Assembly (NCBI GenBank): GCA_964631565.1
Contig: CAZVYJ010000037.1
Span: 1-27,935 of the forward strand
DNA length: 27,935 nt
Direction of reading: 5' to 3'
Source: CAZVYJ01 sp964631565
Lineage (GTDB): Bacteria > Planctomycetota > Phycisphaerae > SM23-33
A program made the position numbers and the translations under genes. The notes below the pieces were generated by a model, which was given only the letters and a program-made list of their open reading frames with translations, was not told the DNA's origin and did not search any database. This document shows positions 7,334 through 14,525 of this stretch, in pieces. How positions within the stretch are numbered: position 1 is the stretch's first letter; each line of letters begins with the position of its first letter.

Positions 7334-8644
7334 ATGAGTGATATAAAGCTTCAGGTGGCGTTGGACTTCATCGAACTGCCGCGGGCGCTCAAGGTGGCCC
7401 AGGCGGCTGTGGCCGGCGGTGCGGACATTATCGAGGCCGGCACGCCGCTTATCAAAAGCGAGGGTCTGGACGCCGTCCGCAAGCTGCGTGAGATGTTCCC
7501 GGCTGCCACCATCGTCGCGGACATGAAAACCATGGACGCCGGCAGGATAGAGACCGAGGCGGCAGCCAAGGCAGGCGCGAACGTTGTTACGGTTTGCGGC
7601 TCGGCCGGCGAGACGACGATAAAAGAGTGCGTGGAGGCCGGCCGGCACTATGGCTGCGAGGTGGCGGTCGATCTGCTCGGCGTTTCTGACCCGGTGGGCT
7701 TTGCGAAGAAAATGAGCGCACTGGGCGTGGCAGCCCTCGGCGTGCACTGCGGCATCGATCTGCAGATGCGCGGCGGCGACCCGCTGGGCCTGCTGAAGCA
7801 GCTTCGCGGCGAGGTGGAGCTGCAGCTGGCCGTCGCCGGTGGCATAAACAGCGAGACGGCCGCGGCGGCTGCGGCGGCCGGCGCCGACGTGATAGTCGTC
7901 GGCGGTGCGATAACCAAGGCCGTTGACCCAAAGGCCGCCACAGCCGACATCCGCAGGGCCATCGACACGAAAAAGGCCGTCGCGACCAAACTTTTCAAGC
8001 GCACGTCGGCTGAGAATATCCGCGAGCTTCTTTCCACCGTTCGCACGAGCAATATTTCCGACGGCTCGCACCGCCTGCCGTGCCTGGAAGATATCGGCCC
8101 GCTGATGCCGGGTATTTTCGCGTGCGGGCCGGCCGTAACCGTCAGGACATTCCCCGGCGACTGGGCAAAACCCGTCGAGGCTATCGACATCGCCAAACCC
8201 GGCGACATTCTCGTCATAGACGCCGCCGGCCAGCCGCCCGCGATATGGGGCGAGCTTGCGACCGAGAGCGCGAAGAACAAGGGACTCGCCGGCCTGGTGG
8301 TCAACGGCGCGGTTCGCGACACTGCCGACATATGCAGGCTGGAGTTCCCGGTCTGGACGAAGCTGGTTGTCTCGCACGCTGGCGACCCCAAGGGCCTGGG
8401 CGAGATAAACCAGCCGATTACGATATCCAATCAGCGCATCTGTCCGGGCGACTGGATAGTCGCCGACGACGACGGCGTGATTGTGCTGCCGAAGGACCGG
8501 GCCGTCGAGATGGCCAACCGCGCCGCCGACGTGCTGGAGGCGGAAAACCGCATCCGCGCCGAGATACGCGACGGCAAAAGCACGCTGGCGAAGGTGGTCA
8601 ACCTGCTTCGATGGGAAAAGAAGGGCGGTGTCGATGCCGGATAA
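7334..8644 (+). CDS. hxlA: 3-hexulose-6-phosphate synthase fused to an RraA-like domain
   Basis: This encodes 436 residues. Residues 1-212 are an OMP-decarboxylase-superfamily barrel of the hexulose-6-phosphate synthase type: QVALDFIELPRAL at the start, ADMKTMDAG as the active-site motif, AVAGGINSETA and ADVIVVGGAIT near the end. This domain condenses formaldehyde with ribulose 5-phosphate, or runs in reverse to make pentose phosphate. Residues about 230-430 are an RraA/HMG-CHA-aldolase-type domain (GELATESAKNKGLAGLVVNGAVRD, with the conserved Arg-Asp). The same fusion is known from archaea and some bacteria and is annotated as hexulose-6-phosphate synthase/ribonuclease regulator; the role of the RraA part is unsettled. 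It overlaps the isomerase gene by 11 bases. Confidence 0.92.
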   Translation: MSDIKLQVALDFIELPRALKVAQAAVAGGADIIEAGTPLIKSEGLDAVRKLREMFPAATIVADMKTMDAGRIETEAAAKAGANVVTVCGSAGETTIKECVEAGRHYGCEVAVDLLGVSDPVGFAKKMSALGVAALGVHCGIDLQMRGGDPLGLLKQLRGEVELQLAVAGGINSETAAAAAAAGADVIVVGGAITKAVDPKAATADIRRAIDTKKAVATKLFKRTSAENIRELLSTVRTSNISDGSHRLPCLEDIGPLMPGIFACGPAVTVRTFPGDWAKPVEAIDIAKPGDILVIDAAGQPPAIWGELATESAKNKGLAGLVVNGAVRDTADICRLEFPVWTKLVVSHAGDPKGLGEINQPITISNQRICPGDWIVADDDGVIVLPKDRAVEMANRAADVLEAENRIRAEIRDGKSTLAKVVNLLRWEKKGGVDAG

Positions 8645-9179
8645 GGAATCACTTCGGGCCGCGGGGCAGGACCTGCTCCGGCGGATCGAAACGGTCATGT
8701 CGCAGGTCGACTGGACCAGCATCATGGAAATGGCCCGCATGCTGCCGCGCGCGCGGCGGACGTTTGTGACTGGGGCCGGCCGAAGCGGGCTGGTCGCGCG
8801 GAGTTTCGGCATGAGGCTCATGCACGCCGGGCTGCCGGTTTTCGTGCCGGGCGAAACGATTACCCCCGCAGCCGGCAAGGGCGACCTGCTTGTCGCAATC
8901 AGCTGCACCGGCGAAACAGGATTCACCGATTACCTCGCTAAGCGGGCGCGGGAGCTTGGCGCGAGCGTGGTTGTGATCACTGCTGAGCCTAAATCGCCGC
9001 TGGCCAGGGACGCCGACAAGGTGGTGCACATTCCGGCGACAGCCGAGGACATCGTCGTCCGCGCGGCGGTCTTCGAGCACGCGACCAGCCTCTGCCTCGA
9101 CGCGGTGTTCAACGTTCTGGCCGACAAACTGAAGTTCGACCTTGACCAGTACCGCCAGCGCCACGCGAATCTGGAATAA
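8634..9179 (+). CDS. hxlB: 6-phospho-3-hexuloisomerase
   Basis: This encodes about 181 residues of a single SIS sugar isomerase domain. GAGRSGLVARSFGMRLMHAG and the following GETITPA are diagnostic for 6-phospho-3-hexuloisomerase, which interconverts 3-hexulose 6-phosphate and fructose 6-phosphate. Conserved Ser residues follow in AISCTGETG. The ATG at 8634 was chosen because it overlaps the end of the synthase gene and follows AAGGGCGG; a longer frame opening at 8481 is an overlap artefact. With the synthase it completes the ribulose monophosphate route, used either to fix formaldehyde or to supply ribose 5-phosphate when the oxidative pentose phosphate branch is missing. It ends 4 bases from the stop of the convergent ATPase gene. 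Confidence 0.95.
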   Translation: MPDKESLRAAGQDLLRRIETVMSQVDWTSIMEMARMLPRARRTFVTGAGRSGLVARSFGMRLMHAGLPVFVPGETITPAAGKGDLLVAISCTGETGFTDYLAKRARELGASVVVITAEPKSPLARDADKVVHIPATAEDIVVRAAVFEHATSLCLDAVFNVLADKLKFDLDQYRQRHANLE

Positions 9180-9183
9180 CGAA

Positions 9184-10062
9184 TCAGGAGATGCACGCCA
9201 GGATTGCCGACCATATCCTGCCGAACACGGGGAGAAATCTGTCAGGCTGAGTTTGCGTGACAGGTTTGCCAGCCAGCACGGCGCGAACGAACGCCATGTC
9301 GAAATCCAGCCGCCCGACAACGCGAATGCCGGAGGCTGCGGCGAGCGAATCTATCTCGCGGACGATGTCATCGTTCAAATCGGCCTTGTTAATGAGGATT
9401 GCAGCGGGGATATTGAAATGCTCGCAAAGCTTCAGGACGCGCTTCATATCATGAACAGCCGACGGTGTCGGCTCGGTGACGATCAGCGCCAGATTGACGC
9501 CGGCCAGCGACGCGATAATCGGACAGCCGATGCCCGGCGAGCCGTCTATGAGCACCGTTTCAATGCCGCTCCGCACGGCGATGCCGTCGGCGCGGCGGCG
9601 GACCTCGGCCACCAGCTTGCCGCTGTTGGACTGGCCGGCGATAAGCTCCGCGTGGACCATCGGCCCGAAAACAGTCCTGCTTTCGGATATCTGCCCGGCC
9701 TGCCTGTCGAGCAGCTTCACGGCGTCCATCGGGCAGATATCGACGCACCCGCCGCACCCTTCGCAGCTCAGACGGTCTATGTTTGGAATCGTGCCCGCCG
9801 GGCCGTTCATCTTCACGGCGTCGAACCGGCAGGCGGCAAGGCATGCGCCGCAGCCGATGCACTTTTCCTTATCAAGCTCCGCTGTGGAACCGGAGACGAA
9901 CGGCTCGGATTTTGTATCGCTCGCGCCGGCAAGCAGGTGCAGGTTGGCTGCGTCCACGTCGCAGTCGGCGAGCACGACGGGCCTGGCCGCGTCGGCGATG
10001 GCGGCCGCCACGGACGTTTTGCCCGTTCCGCCCTTGCCGGAGATAATGAGAATGCGTTTCAT
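9184..10062 (-). CDS. MinD/Mrp-type P-loop ATPase with inserted double 4Fe-4S ferredoxin domain (second of pair)
   Basis: This encodes 292 residues. The deviant Walker A motif GKGGTGKTS (9-17) and the following LADCDVDAANLH place it in the MinD/NifH/Mrp group. A ferredoxin domain is inserted with two CX2CX2CX3C clusters, Cys 68/71/74/78 and 100/103/106/110. The fold family is that of COG1149. Homologues are often annotated as nitrogenase-iron-protein-like, but no other nif catalytic gene is here. The likely role is an ATP-driven Fe-S or metal-cofactor carrier, or an electron donor. The ATG overlaps the stop of the sister ATPase as ATGA, so expression is translationally coupled. It is the last gene of the six-gene operon. 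Confidence 0.92.
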   Translation of the reverse strand: MKRILIISGKGGTGKTSVAAAIADAARPVVLADCDVDAANLHLLAGASDTKSEPFVSGSTAELDKEKCIGCGACLAACRFDAVKMNGPAGTIPNIDRLSCEGCGGCVDICPMDAVKLLDRQAGQISESRTVFGPMVHAELIAGQSNSGKLVAEVRRRADGIAVRSGIETVLIDGSPGIGCPIIASLAGVNLALIVTEPTPSAVHDMKRVLKLCEHFNIPAAILINKADLNDDIVREIDSLAAASGIRVVGRLDFDMAFVRAVLAGKPVTQTQPDRFLPVFGRIWSAILACIS

Positions 10063-10907
10063 GAATTCACTCGCTGAAGAATGGCGTCCAGCAGAGATGA
10101 AAATTTTTGCCTGTAATCTGGCAGGATGTGAACGAGCAGTTCGCCGCGAGAATAAGCCTTCGCGGCGCGGCGGTCGAAGGGCAGTTTCGCCAGCACCGGG
10201 ATATTCCGGCTGCGACAGAAGTCGCCAACCGCGTCGTCGCCGATGTCGCTCCGGTTGACCACGACGCCGAACGGCGCGCCCAGTCCGCCGGCCATTTCAA
10301 CGGCCATCCGAAGGTCGTGCAGTCCGAACGGCGTCGGCTCGGCGACCATCACGATGTAATCCGCACCCCTGCACGCCGCGACGACGGGGCAGCTCGTTCC
10401 CGCCGGGACGTCCACTATGCGCAAGGAGGCTTCCGGCGCGGATTTTCTGACTGCCTCTATCAGCGGCGCCGACCTCGCCTGCCCGACATCGAGCAGGCCG
10501 TCAACAACCGCAGCGCCGCTCCATGTTCCCTTTCGGATGGCGCCGATTTCAACGTCCGTTTCGCGAATCGCCCCTTTTGGGCATGCTCGCAGGCACACTC
10601 CGCACGAGTGGCAAAGCTCCGCGAACAGCATCGGCGATGATTTTGGAACATTGCAGATGGCGTTGAACCGGCAGGCCGCGGCGCACAGGCCGCACGAGTC
10701 GCATTTGCCGGCGTCAAACGCCGGAATGCGCACGGCGAAGCGGGATTCCGCGGTTTCCTTCCGCGGCATGAAAAGATGCGCATTTGGTTCTTCGACGTCA
10801 CAGTCCAGCAGGGCTGTTCCATGCGGTGCAACTGCGGCGAGATTGGTGGAAACGGTGGTCTTGCCGGTTCCGCCCTTGCCGGATGCAACGGCTATCGTGA
10901 TGCTCAC
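10059..10907 (-). CDS. MinD/Mrp-type P-loop ATPase with inserted double 4Fe-4S ferredoxin domain (first of pair)
   Basis: This encodes 282 residues. GKGGTGKTT (10-18) and LLDCDVEEPNAHLF match the deviant Walker motifs of MinD/Mrp-type ATPases. The inserted ferredoxin domain has Cys 69/72/75/79 and 99/102/105/109. The protein is a diverged paralogue of the next gene; the CDVEEPN motif here versus CDVDAAN there suggests different partners, and the pair could form a heterodimer, as these ATPases dimerise over ATP. Its 5' neighbour is the NifX-like gene, 28 bp upstream. The exact function of this paired family is not established. Confidence 0.92.
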   Translation of the reverse strand: MSITIAVASGKGGTGKTTVSTNLAAVAPHGTALLDCDVEEPNAHLFMPRKETAESRFAVRIPAFDAGKCDSCGLCAAACRFNAICNVPKSSPMLFAELCHSCGVCLRACPKGAIRETDVEIGAIRKGTWSGAAVVDGLLDVGQARSAPLIEAVRKSAPEASLRIVDVPAGTSCPVVAACRGADYIVMVAEPTPFGLHDLRMAVEMAGGLGAPFGVVVNRSDIGDDAVGDFCRSRNIPVLAKLPFDRRAAKAYSRGELLVHILPDYRQKFSSLLDAILQRVNS

Positions 10908-10935
10908 GTCCGAGTCTCTTTATGTTGGGGTCGGG

Positions 10936-11319
10936 TCAGTGCGAATGCGAGCCGCGGCAGACGTTGCTGGCGTCCGCGGGTGCAATCCTGCCTGCCTGGA
11001 AATCATCGACCATTGCGGCGACGGTCGCCGCCTGCCCGATATAAACTTCAATGCCGGCCTGCTGAAAACCGGTAAGCGGCCTTGCGCCTATCCCGCGCAC
11101 GGCGATGGCTTCTACGCCGTTGCCGGCCAGCAGAACCACCGGGCCGAGACAATCGGTATGGGGCGGATTGTCCACGACGGAAACCCCGCCGACCTTTCCG
11201 TTGGCGATTTCCACAAGCGTAAAACACTCGCACCTTCCGAAATGCACGTCGCATGCGGCGTCCAGCCCGCCGGGCGAGGCCGATGGAACCGCCAGAACAA
11301 CGGATTGCTCCTGGCTCAT
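10936..11319 (-). CDS. NifX/NifB-type dinitrogenase iron-molybdenum cofactor-binding domain protein (larger copy)
   Basis: This encodes 127 residues of one NifX-like domain: VVLAVPSASPGGLDAACDVHFGRCECFTLVEI at the start, then NPPHTDC and a C-terminal Rossmann-like half with AIAVRGIGARPLTGFQQAGIEVY. The domain binds Fe-S or metal-sulfur clusters in nitrogenase maturation, but stand-alone copies occur widely in anaerobes that do not fix nitrogen. Cys residues in FGRCECF and HTDC and a His-containing tail (CRGSHSH) are possible ligands. It lies between the other NifX-like gene (18 bp upstream) and the ATPase pair. Confidence 0.88.
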   Translation of the reverse strand: MSQEQSVVLAVPSASPGGLDAACDVHFGRCECFTLVEIANGKVGGVSVVDNPPHTDCLGPVVLLAGNGVEAIAVRGIGARPLTGFQQAGIEVYIGQAATVAAMVDDFQAGRIAPADASNVCRGSHSH

Positions 11320-11337
11320 ATTGATACTGCCTTTCAG

Positions 11338-11685
11338 TTAAACATTCGGGGCGGTCGCTTCGCTGAATTCGCCCGCTTTGAACCTGTTGATTGTTTCAGA
11401 AACTGTGCCTTCCGCGCCGACGCCGACCTTGACGCCGGCTGCATTAAGACCGGCGAACGCCTTCGGCCCGCAGCTGCCGGTGAGCAGCCATTGCGCGCCG
11501 CTCTGCGATATGGTCCTCGCCGCCTGCACTCCGGCTCCGCTGGCCGCCGCCGCTCCGGCACTATTGTCGATCGCCTCGAACTCCATGCTGTCCGTATCGA
11601 CGACGATAAACCACGCCGCCCGGCCGAAGCGGCCGTCCACCGGCGCATCGAGATTGTCGGCTGTTGCCGTTACCGCAATTTTCAT
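11338..11685 (-). CDS. NifX-type dinitrogenase iron-molybdenum cofactor-binding domain protein (smaller copy)
   Basis: This encodes 115 residues with the same fold as its neighbour: MKIAVTATADNLDAPVDGRFGRAAWFIVVDTDS is a typical start for this family, and GPKAFAGLNAAGVKV matches the conserved C-terminal half. It has a single Cys (GSCGP), fewer than its partner, so the two copies are probably not interchangeable. The start overlaps the stop of the DUF5320 gene by ATGA, showing coupling. Its role is probably cluster binding or delivery together with the MinD-type ATPases. Confidence 0.9.
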   Translation of the reverse strand: MKIAVTATADNLDAPVDGRFGRAAWFIVVDTDSMEFEAIDNSAGAAAASGAGVQAARTISQSGAQWLLTGSCGPKAFAGLNAAGVKVGVGAEGTVSETINRFKAGEFSEATAPNV

Positions 11686-12005
11686 TTGCCGTCCTCTTGT
11701 TTTTCCTGCAGCTTGGCGCGCAGCTGCGCGTTTTCGGCTTCCAGATTATCAAGTCGCTGGAGCAGTTCCCGGTAGTTTGCGGGATTTGCCGCCGGCATGT
11801 TTGCGTTTGGTGCTGTTGCAAACCTGCGGCCGCCACCGAATCCTCTTCCGCAGCCTCGGGGCAGGCCGCCGCGACCCAGGCCATAGACAACATTCTGTCC
11901 GTAGCCGCGAGCGCCGACATTACCGGCCGGCACTGCGCAAAAACCTCTTCCGCCGCCTGTCAAGGGGCCCTGTCCGGCAGGGCCTGTACCATCAAAACCC
12001 GGCAT
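11682..12005 (-). CDS. DUF5320-type Gly-rich protein
   Basis: This encodes 107 residues. The N-terminus MPGFDGTGPAGQGPLTGGGRGFC is the hallmark of the DUF5320 family. A Gly/Arg-rich middle (RGCGRGFGGGRR) is followed by a C-terminal coiled coil (NYRELLQRLDNLEAENAQLRAKLQE). Its function is unknown; family members are regularly found next to NifX-like proteins and MinD-type ATPases in anaerobes. The start at 12005 has an excellent ribosome site, AAAGGAG, 6 bases upstream; the longer in-frame extension to 12416 runs through the regulator gene in another frame and is rejected. Possible roles are a cofactor scaffold or a multimeric adaptor. Confidence 0.88.
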   Translation of the reverse strand: MPGFDGTGPAGQGPLTGGGRGFCAVPAGNVGARGYGQNVVYGLGRGGLPRGCGRGFGGGRRFATAPNANMPAANPANYRELLQRLDNLEAENAQLRAKLQEKQEDGK

Positions 12006-12037
12006 GATTGTCTCCTTTCCGATAGTGAAGATATCAT

Positions 12038-12427
12038 TTACATTTCGCGAAGTCCGCAACGGCGGCCTCTGCCCATTCCGCGGCCGCAGCCTCGCCCATG
12101 CCATCGCCCGCCTCCGCCCATTCCGCAAGGCTCTCCTGCGACCATGACCGGGCCGCCTTCGATGGCCAGCGCCGTTCCGCCGGCGAGCATCGCCGCAAGT
12201 TTGCTGCGCGCCGAGGCGAGTATCCGCGTGACTGTGGGGCGTGAGACGCCCATTCGGCCGGCCGCCTGTTCCTGGTCGATGCCTTCGCCGTCGACCAGGC
12301 GGACGGCCTCGTATTCGTCCAGTGTCATCCACGTCCAGTTCAGCGAATGGGCCGGCACGCCGGCGGGCTTGTAAACCGTCGCAGCGGGCTGTCCGACTAT
12401 CATTCGTTGTTTGCATGGCCTGGGCAT
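12038..12427 (-). CDS. DUF134 (UPF0251) DNA-binding protein, probable regulator of the operon
   Basis: This encodes 129 residues. MPRPCKQRMI at the start, LDEYEAVRLVDGEGIDQEQAAGRMGVSRPTV as a sigma-region-4-like helix-turn-helix, and a following TRILASARSKLAAML match the DUF134 family of predicted DNA-binding proteins. A C-terminal Gly/Arg/Cys/His-rich tail (about 100-127, with RGCGRGMGRGRR) is added to the usual domain and could bind metal. It is the first gene of the operon, and a perfect palindrome overlaps its promoter, so autoregulation is likely. The sensed signal is unknown; iron, Fe-S status or redox would fit the downstream genes. Confidence 0.88.
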   Translation of the reverse strand: MPRPCKQRMIVGQPAATVYKPAGVPAHSLNWTWMTLDEYEAVRLVDGEGIDQEQAAGRMGVSRPTVTRILASARSKLAAMLAGGTALAIEGGPVMVAGEPCGMGGGGRWHGRGCGRGMGRGRRCGLREM

Positions 12428-12448
12428 TGGTTTTTCCAGCTGAAAATA

Positions 12449-12470
12449 ATTATGAACGTACGTTCATAAT
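12449..12470. promoter_or_regulatory. Perfect 22-bp palindromic operator
   Basis: The half-site ATTATGAACGT (12449-12459) is followed directly by its exact reverse complement (12460-12470), with no central gap. It overlaps most of the -10 box of the DUF134 operon promoter and ends 22 bases before the DUF134 start codon. That position is typical of a repressor site. The most likely binder is the DUF134 protein itself, as a dimer. Confidence 0.8.
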
Positions 12471-12494
12471 ATCGGAAAAACGAAACTGTGTCAA
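12466..12494 (-). promoter_or_regulatory. Strong sigma-70-type promoter of the DUF134-ATPase operon
   Basis: On the minus strand TTGACA (12494-12489) is a perfect -35 box and TATTAT (12471-12466) a near-perfect -10 box, with a spacing of 17 bp. The leader before the ATG at 12427 is about 30 bases. The overlap with the palindrome suggests tight repression of an otherwise strong promoter. Confidence 0.8.
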
Positions 12495-12544
12495 TAAGGA
12501 AAAATAACGGAGATAACTCTTTTAATGGCTGGGTGTTATGCGGA

Positions 12545-13651
12545 TTACCAGTCCCTGGAGTCCGGAACGTCCATCCATTCGCCGCCGCGAAGTATCGATT
12601 GCTGCGAGACAAGGCCCGGCAGCGTGAAATCCATCGCCTCGTGTATGCCTATGGGGCATCGCGCGCTGCCGCGGGCGGCGCTGACGAAATCGAATATCTC
12701 GAAGAAATCGCCGCCGCCGTGGCCGGCCTTCAGCGCCTCCGCAGGCGGGTTGCGCCACATGTCGGGCATGTATTCTTCCGGAATATTTTCGATATCGGTC
12801 CACTCCTGCTTTTCGGAAAGCTTTCGCAGCCAGATTTTGCCTCCGGTATGGCCGAAACGGTTGGATTCGTACACGCCGTCGGTTCCCTGGAGCTGGTAGT
12901 TCATCATCGCGTGCGGGCGGTCGGATATCATGTCCACGCGGATTTTAATCAGTGCGCCCTTGGCGGTTTTGCAGAGCATGACGGCGGTGTCCTCGTGATA
13001 GTTCTCGCCGCGCGGGTCTTTGTAATGATGTCCGCTTCCCTGGCAGCAGACTTTCACCACCCTGTCGCCCGGCATCCACTGCAGTATCGGGCCGAGGCTG
13101 TGCGTGCCGTATGTCACGCCCTCGACGCCTGTCTGCCACCTGCGTCGCCACTTTGTGATTTCGTTGAGGGCCTTCAGTTCGTGGAGATATTCTCCTTCGG
13201 CATAGTAGACGTCGCCGAAAAGCCCGCGTCTTACAAGTTCGCCGATAAGCACGTTCTGGCGCGTGTAGCAGTAGTTTTCGGCCATCATGTATATGGCTTT
13301 GGACCGTTTGGCCGCCTCGACAAGCTTTCTGCATTCGTCGATGGAAACGCCGGCAGTCACTTCGCACATCACGTGGATATTCCGCCGAAGCGCTTCGACA
13401 GACTGAGGCACATGAAAATGCATCGGCGTGCCGATTACCACGGCGTCGAGGTCGCTTTTTTCGAGCATTTCGTTGTAGTCGGTGTATTTCTCGTCAGCGC
13501 CGAGCCTGTCTGCGCATTTATCAAGCTCGTCCTTGTTTATGTCGCATACCGCGTGGATGCGGGCGCCGTTGGCTTCGAAACCCGCGCGAAAACTTCCGCC
13601 CCGCCCGGCGGCGCCTACGATGCCTACGTTCAGCTTTTCAGAAACGGACAT
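12545..13651 (-). CDS. Gfo/Idh/MocA-fold protein, GH109-like, probable NAD(H)-dependent sugar enzyme
   Basis: This encodes 368 residues. The N-terminal Rossmann domain has GIVGAAGRGGSF (about 10-21) and VCDINKDEL. The usual EKP motif with catalytic lysine is replaced by CEVTAG near residue 95. The following ENYCYTRQNVLIGELVRRG and the later YGTHSLGPILQWM resemble the GH109 branch, which uses NAD+ in glycoside cleavage. It may therefore act on glycosides or amino sugars rather than as a simple dehydrogenase. No signal peptide is seen. AAGGAG lies 9 bases before the ATG. It is 39 bp downstream of the SagB-type gene on the same strand and may be co-transcribed with it. Confidence 0.85.
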   Translation of the reverse strand: MSVSEKLNVGIVGAAGRGGSFRAGFEANGARIHAVCDINKDELDKCADRLGADEKYTDYNEMLEKSDLDAVVIGTPMHFHVPQSVEALRRNIHVMCEVTAGVSIDECRKLVEAAKRSKAIYMMAENYCYTRQNVLIGELVRRGLFGDVYYAEGEYLHELKALNEITKWRRRWQTGVEGVTYGTHSLGPILQWMPGDRVVKVCCQGSGHHYKDPRGENYHEDTAVMLCKTAKGALIKIRVDMISDRPHAMMNYQLQGTDGVYESNRFGHTGGKIWLRKLSEKQEWTDIENIPEEYMPDMWRNPPAEALKAGHGGGDFFEIFDFVSAARGSARCPIGIHEAMDFTLPGLVSQQSILRGGEWMDVPDSRDW

Positions 13652-13690
13652 TTCAGATGCTCCTTCGACTCGAAATATATTGCAGTATTT

Positions 13691-14365
13691 CTATTCTGCC
13701 GGCACGCCTACGGGAATCAGATACAGCGGGACATGATCTTTCGGCAGCGAGAGCGCATCGGCGACCTTGGCGTCTTCGAATGCTCCGATCGGCACGGCCC
13801 CAAGCCCCAGCGACTGCGCCTGCAGAAGTATATTTTGTCCGGCGTGGCCGACCTCCATCATCACATAGCGTTCCGCGCGGTCGCCGTACTTTTTCTGCGT
13901 CCGGGCGGTCACTGCGGTAATGACGAATACGGCCGGCGCCGTGCCAACACACTGCTGGCCCAATGAGGCTGCCTGCAGCTTGCCGCGAAGGTCGCCAGCC
14001 AGGTGAATTTCCGTGGAGTGCGTCTTGGGCAGGTAATGCTCGACCCCGTCAGGCGTCACGACATAAAGCTCCAGCGGGTACAGAGCGCCGGCTGACGGGC
14101 AGGTTCGCAGTCCCCGTTTGGGCTCGGTGATGCCCTGTGCAGCCCAGCACAGCTGCGATATCTGTTCGCGCGTCAGGGTATCCGTCTTGAACCGCCGCAC
14201 GGACCGGCGAGCTGCGAGAACCTCTTCAAATGATAATTTGCCGGATTTGGCCGGCTTGGGGAGTGCGGCGTCTTTCTTTTCTGAGTCAGCCATAAGATAC
14301 AGGCAGGTCGCAAGCATGACGGCCGCGCCCGCGACAGGCAGAACGGTACGCAACAGCGTAGTCAT
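13691..14365 (-). CDS. SagB/ThcOx-type nitroreductase-family flavoprotein with N-terminal anchor
   Basis: This encodes about 224 residues. A hydrophobic segment at about 5-25 points to a signal peptide or membrane anchor. The rest is a nitroreductase-fold FMN domain: FEEVLAARRSVRRFKTDTLT, the PSAGALYPLELYVV motif diagnostic for the SagB/ThcOx branch, and GHAGQNILLQAQSLGLGAVPIGAF. SagB-type enzymes oxidise azolines in peptide natural products, but no cyclodehydratase or precursor peptide is near, so it may be a stand-alone oxidoreductase of the envelope. The ATG at 14365 was chosen for the ribosome site AAAGGAGG 6 bases upstream. Confidence 0.87.
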   Translation of the reverse strand: MTTLLRTVLPVAGAAVMLATCLYLMADSEKKDAALPKPAKSGKLSFEEVLAARRSVRRFKTDTLTREQISQLCWAAQGITEPKRGLRTCPSAGALYPLELYVVTPDGVEHYLPKTHSTEIHLAGDLRGKLQAASLGQQCVGTAPAVFVITAVTARTQKKYGDRAERYVMMEVGHAGQNILLQAQSLGLGAVPIGAFEDAKVADALSLPKDHVPLYLIPVGVPAE

Positions 14366-14525
14366 AGCATGCCTCCTTTTCCGTACACGATATTCCGAAT
14401 TTCCTGATTCCATCCTAATGTGCCGCATTGGTTTAACAAGAGAAAAGGGCTTTGGACTTTCAAAATCGGCTTCTTGACGTTAATCTTTCCTGTCCCAGAA
14501 AATATGTTGTTCGGGAATTGCAGTA

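Noticed and set aside
7091..8926. 611-codon minus-strand frame opposite rmuC, the hexulose phosphate synthase and the isomerase
   Set aside because: It runs across three conserved plus-strand genes and has no coherent domain.
9184..11685. Nitrogenase (nif) gene cluster
   Set aside because: NifX-like domains and NifH-related ATPases are present, but no nifH/D/K/E/N/B gene; the ATPases carry inserted ferredoxin domains unlike NifH.
10417..11775. 452-codon plus-strand frame opposite the ATPase and NifX-like genes
   Set aside because: The minus-strand genes carry intact Walker, ferredoxin and NifX motifs with coupled starts; this frame is a shadow.
12006..12416. N-terminal extension of the DUF5320 frame up to 12416
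   Set aside because: The extension overlaps the DUF134 gene in another frame, and the family-typical MPG start at 12005 has a near-perfect ribosome site.
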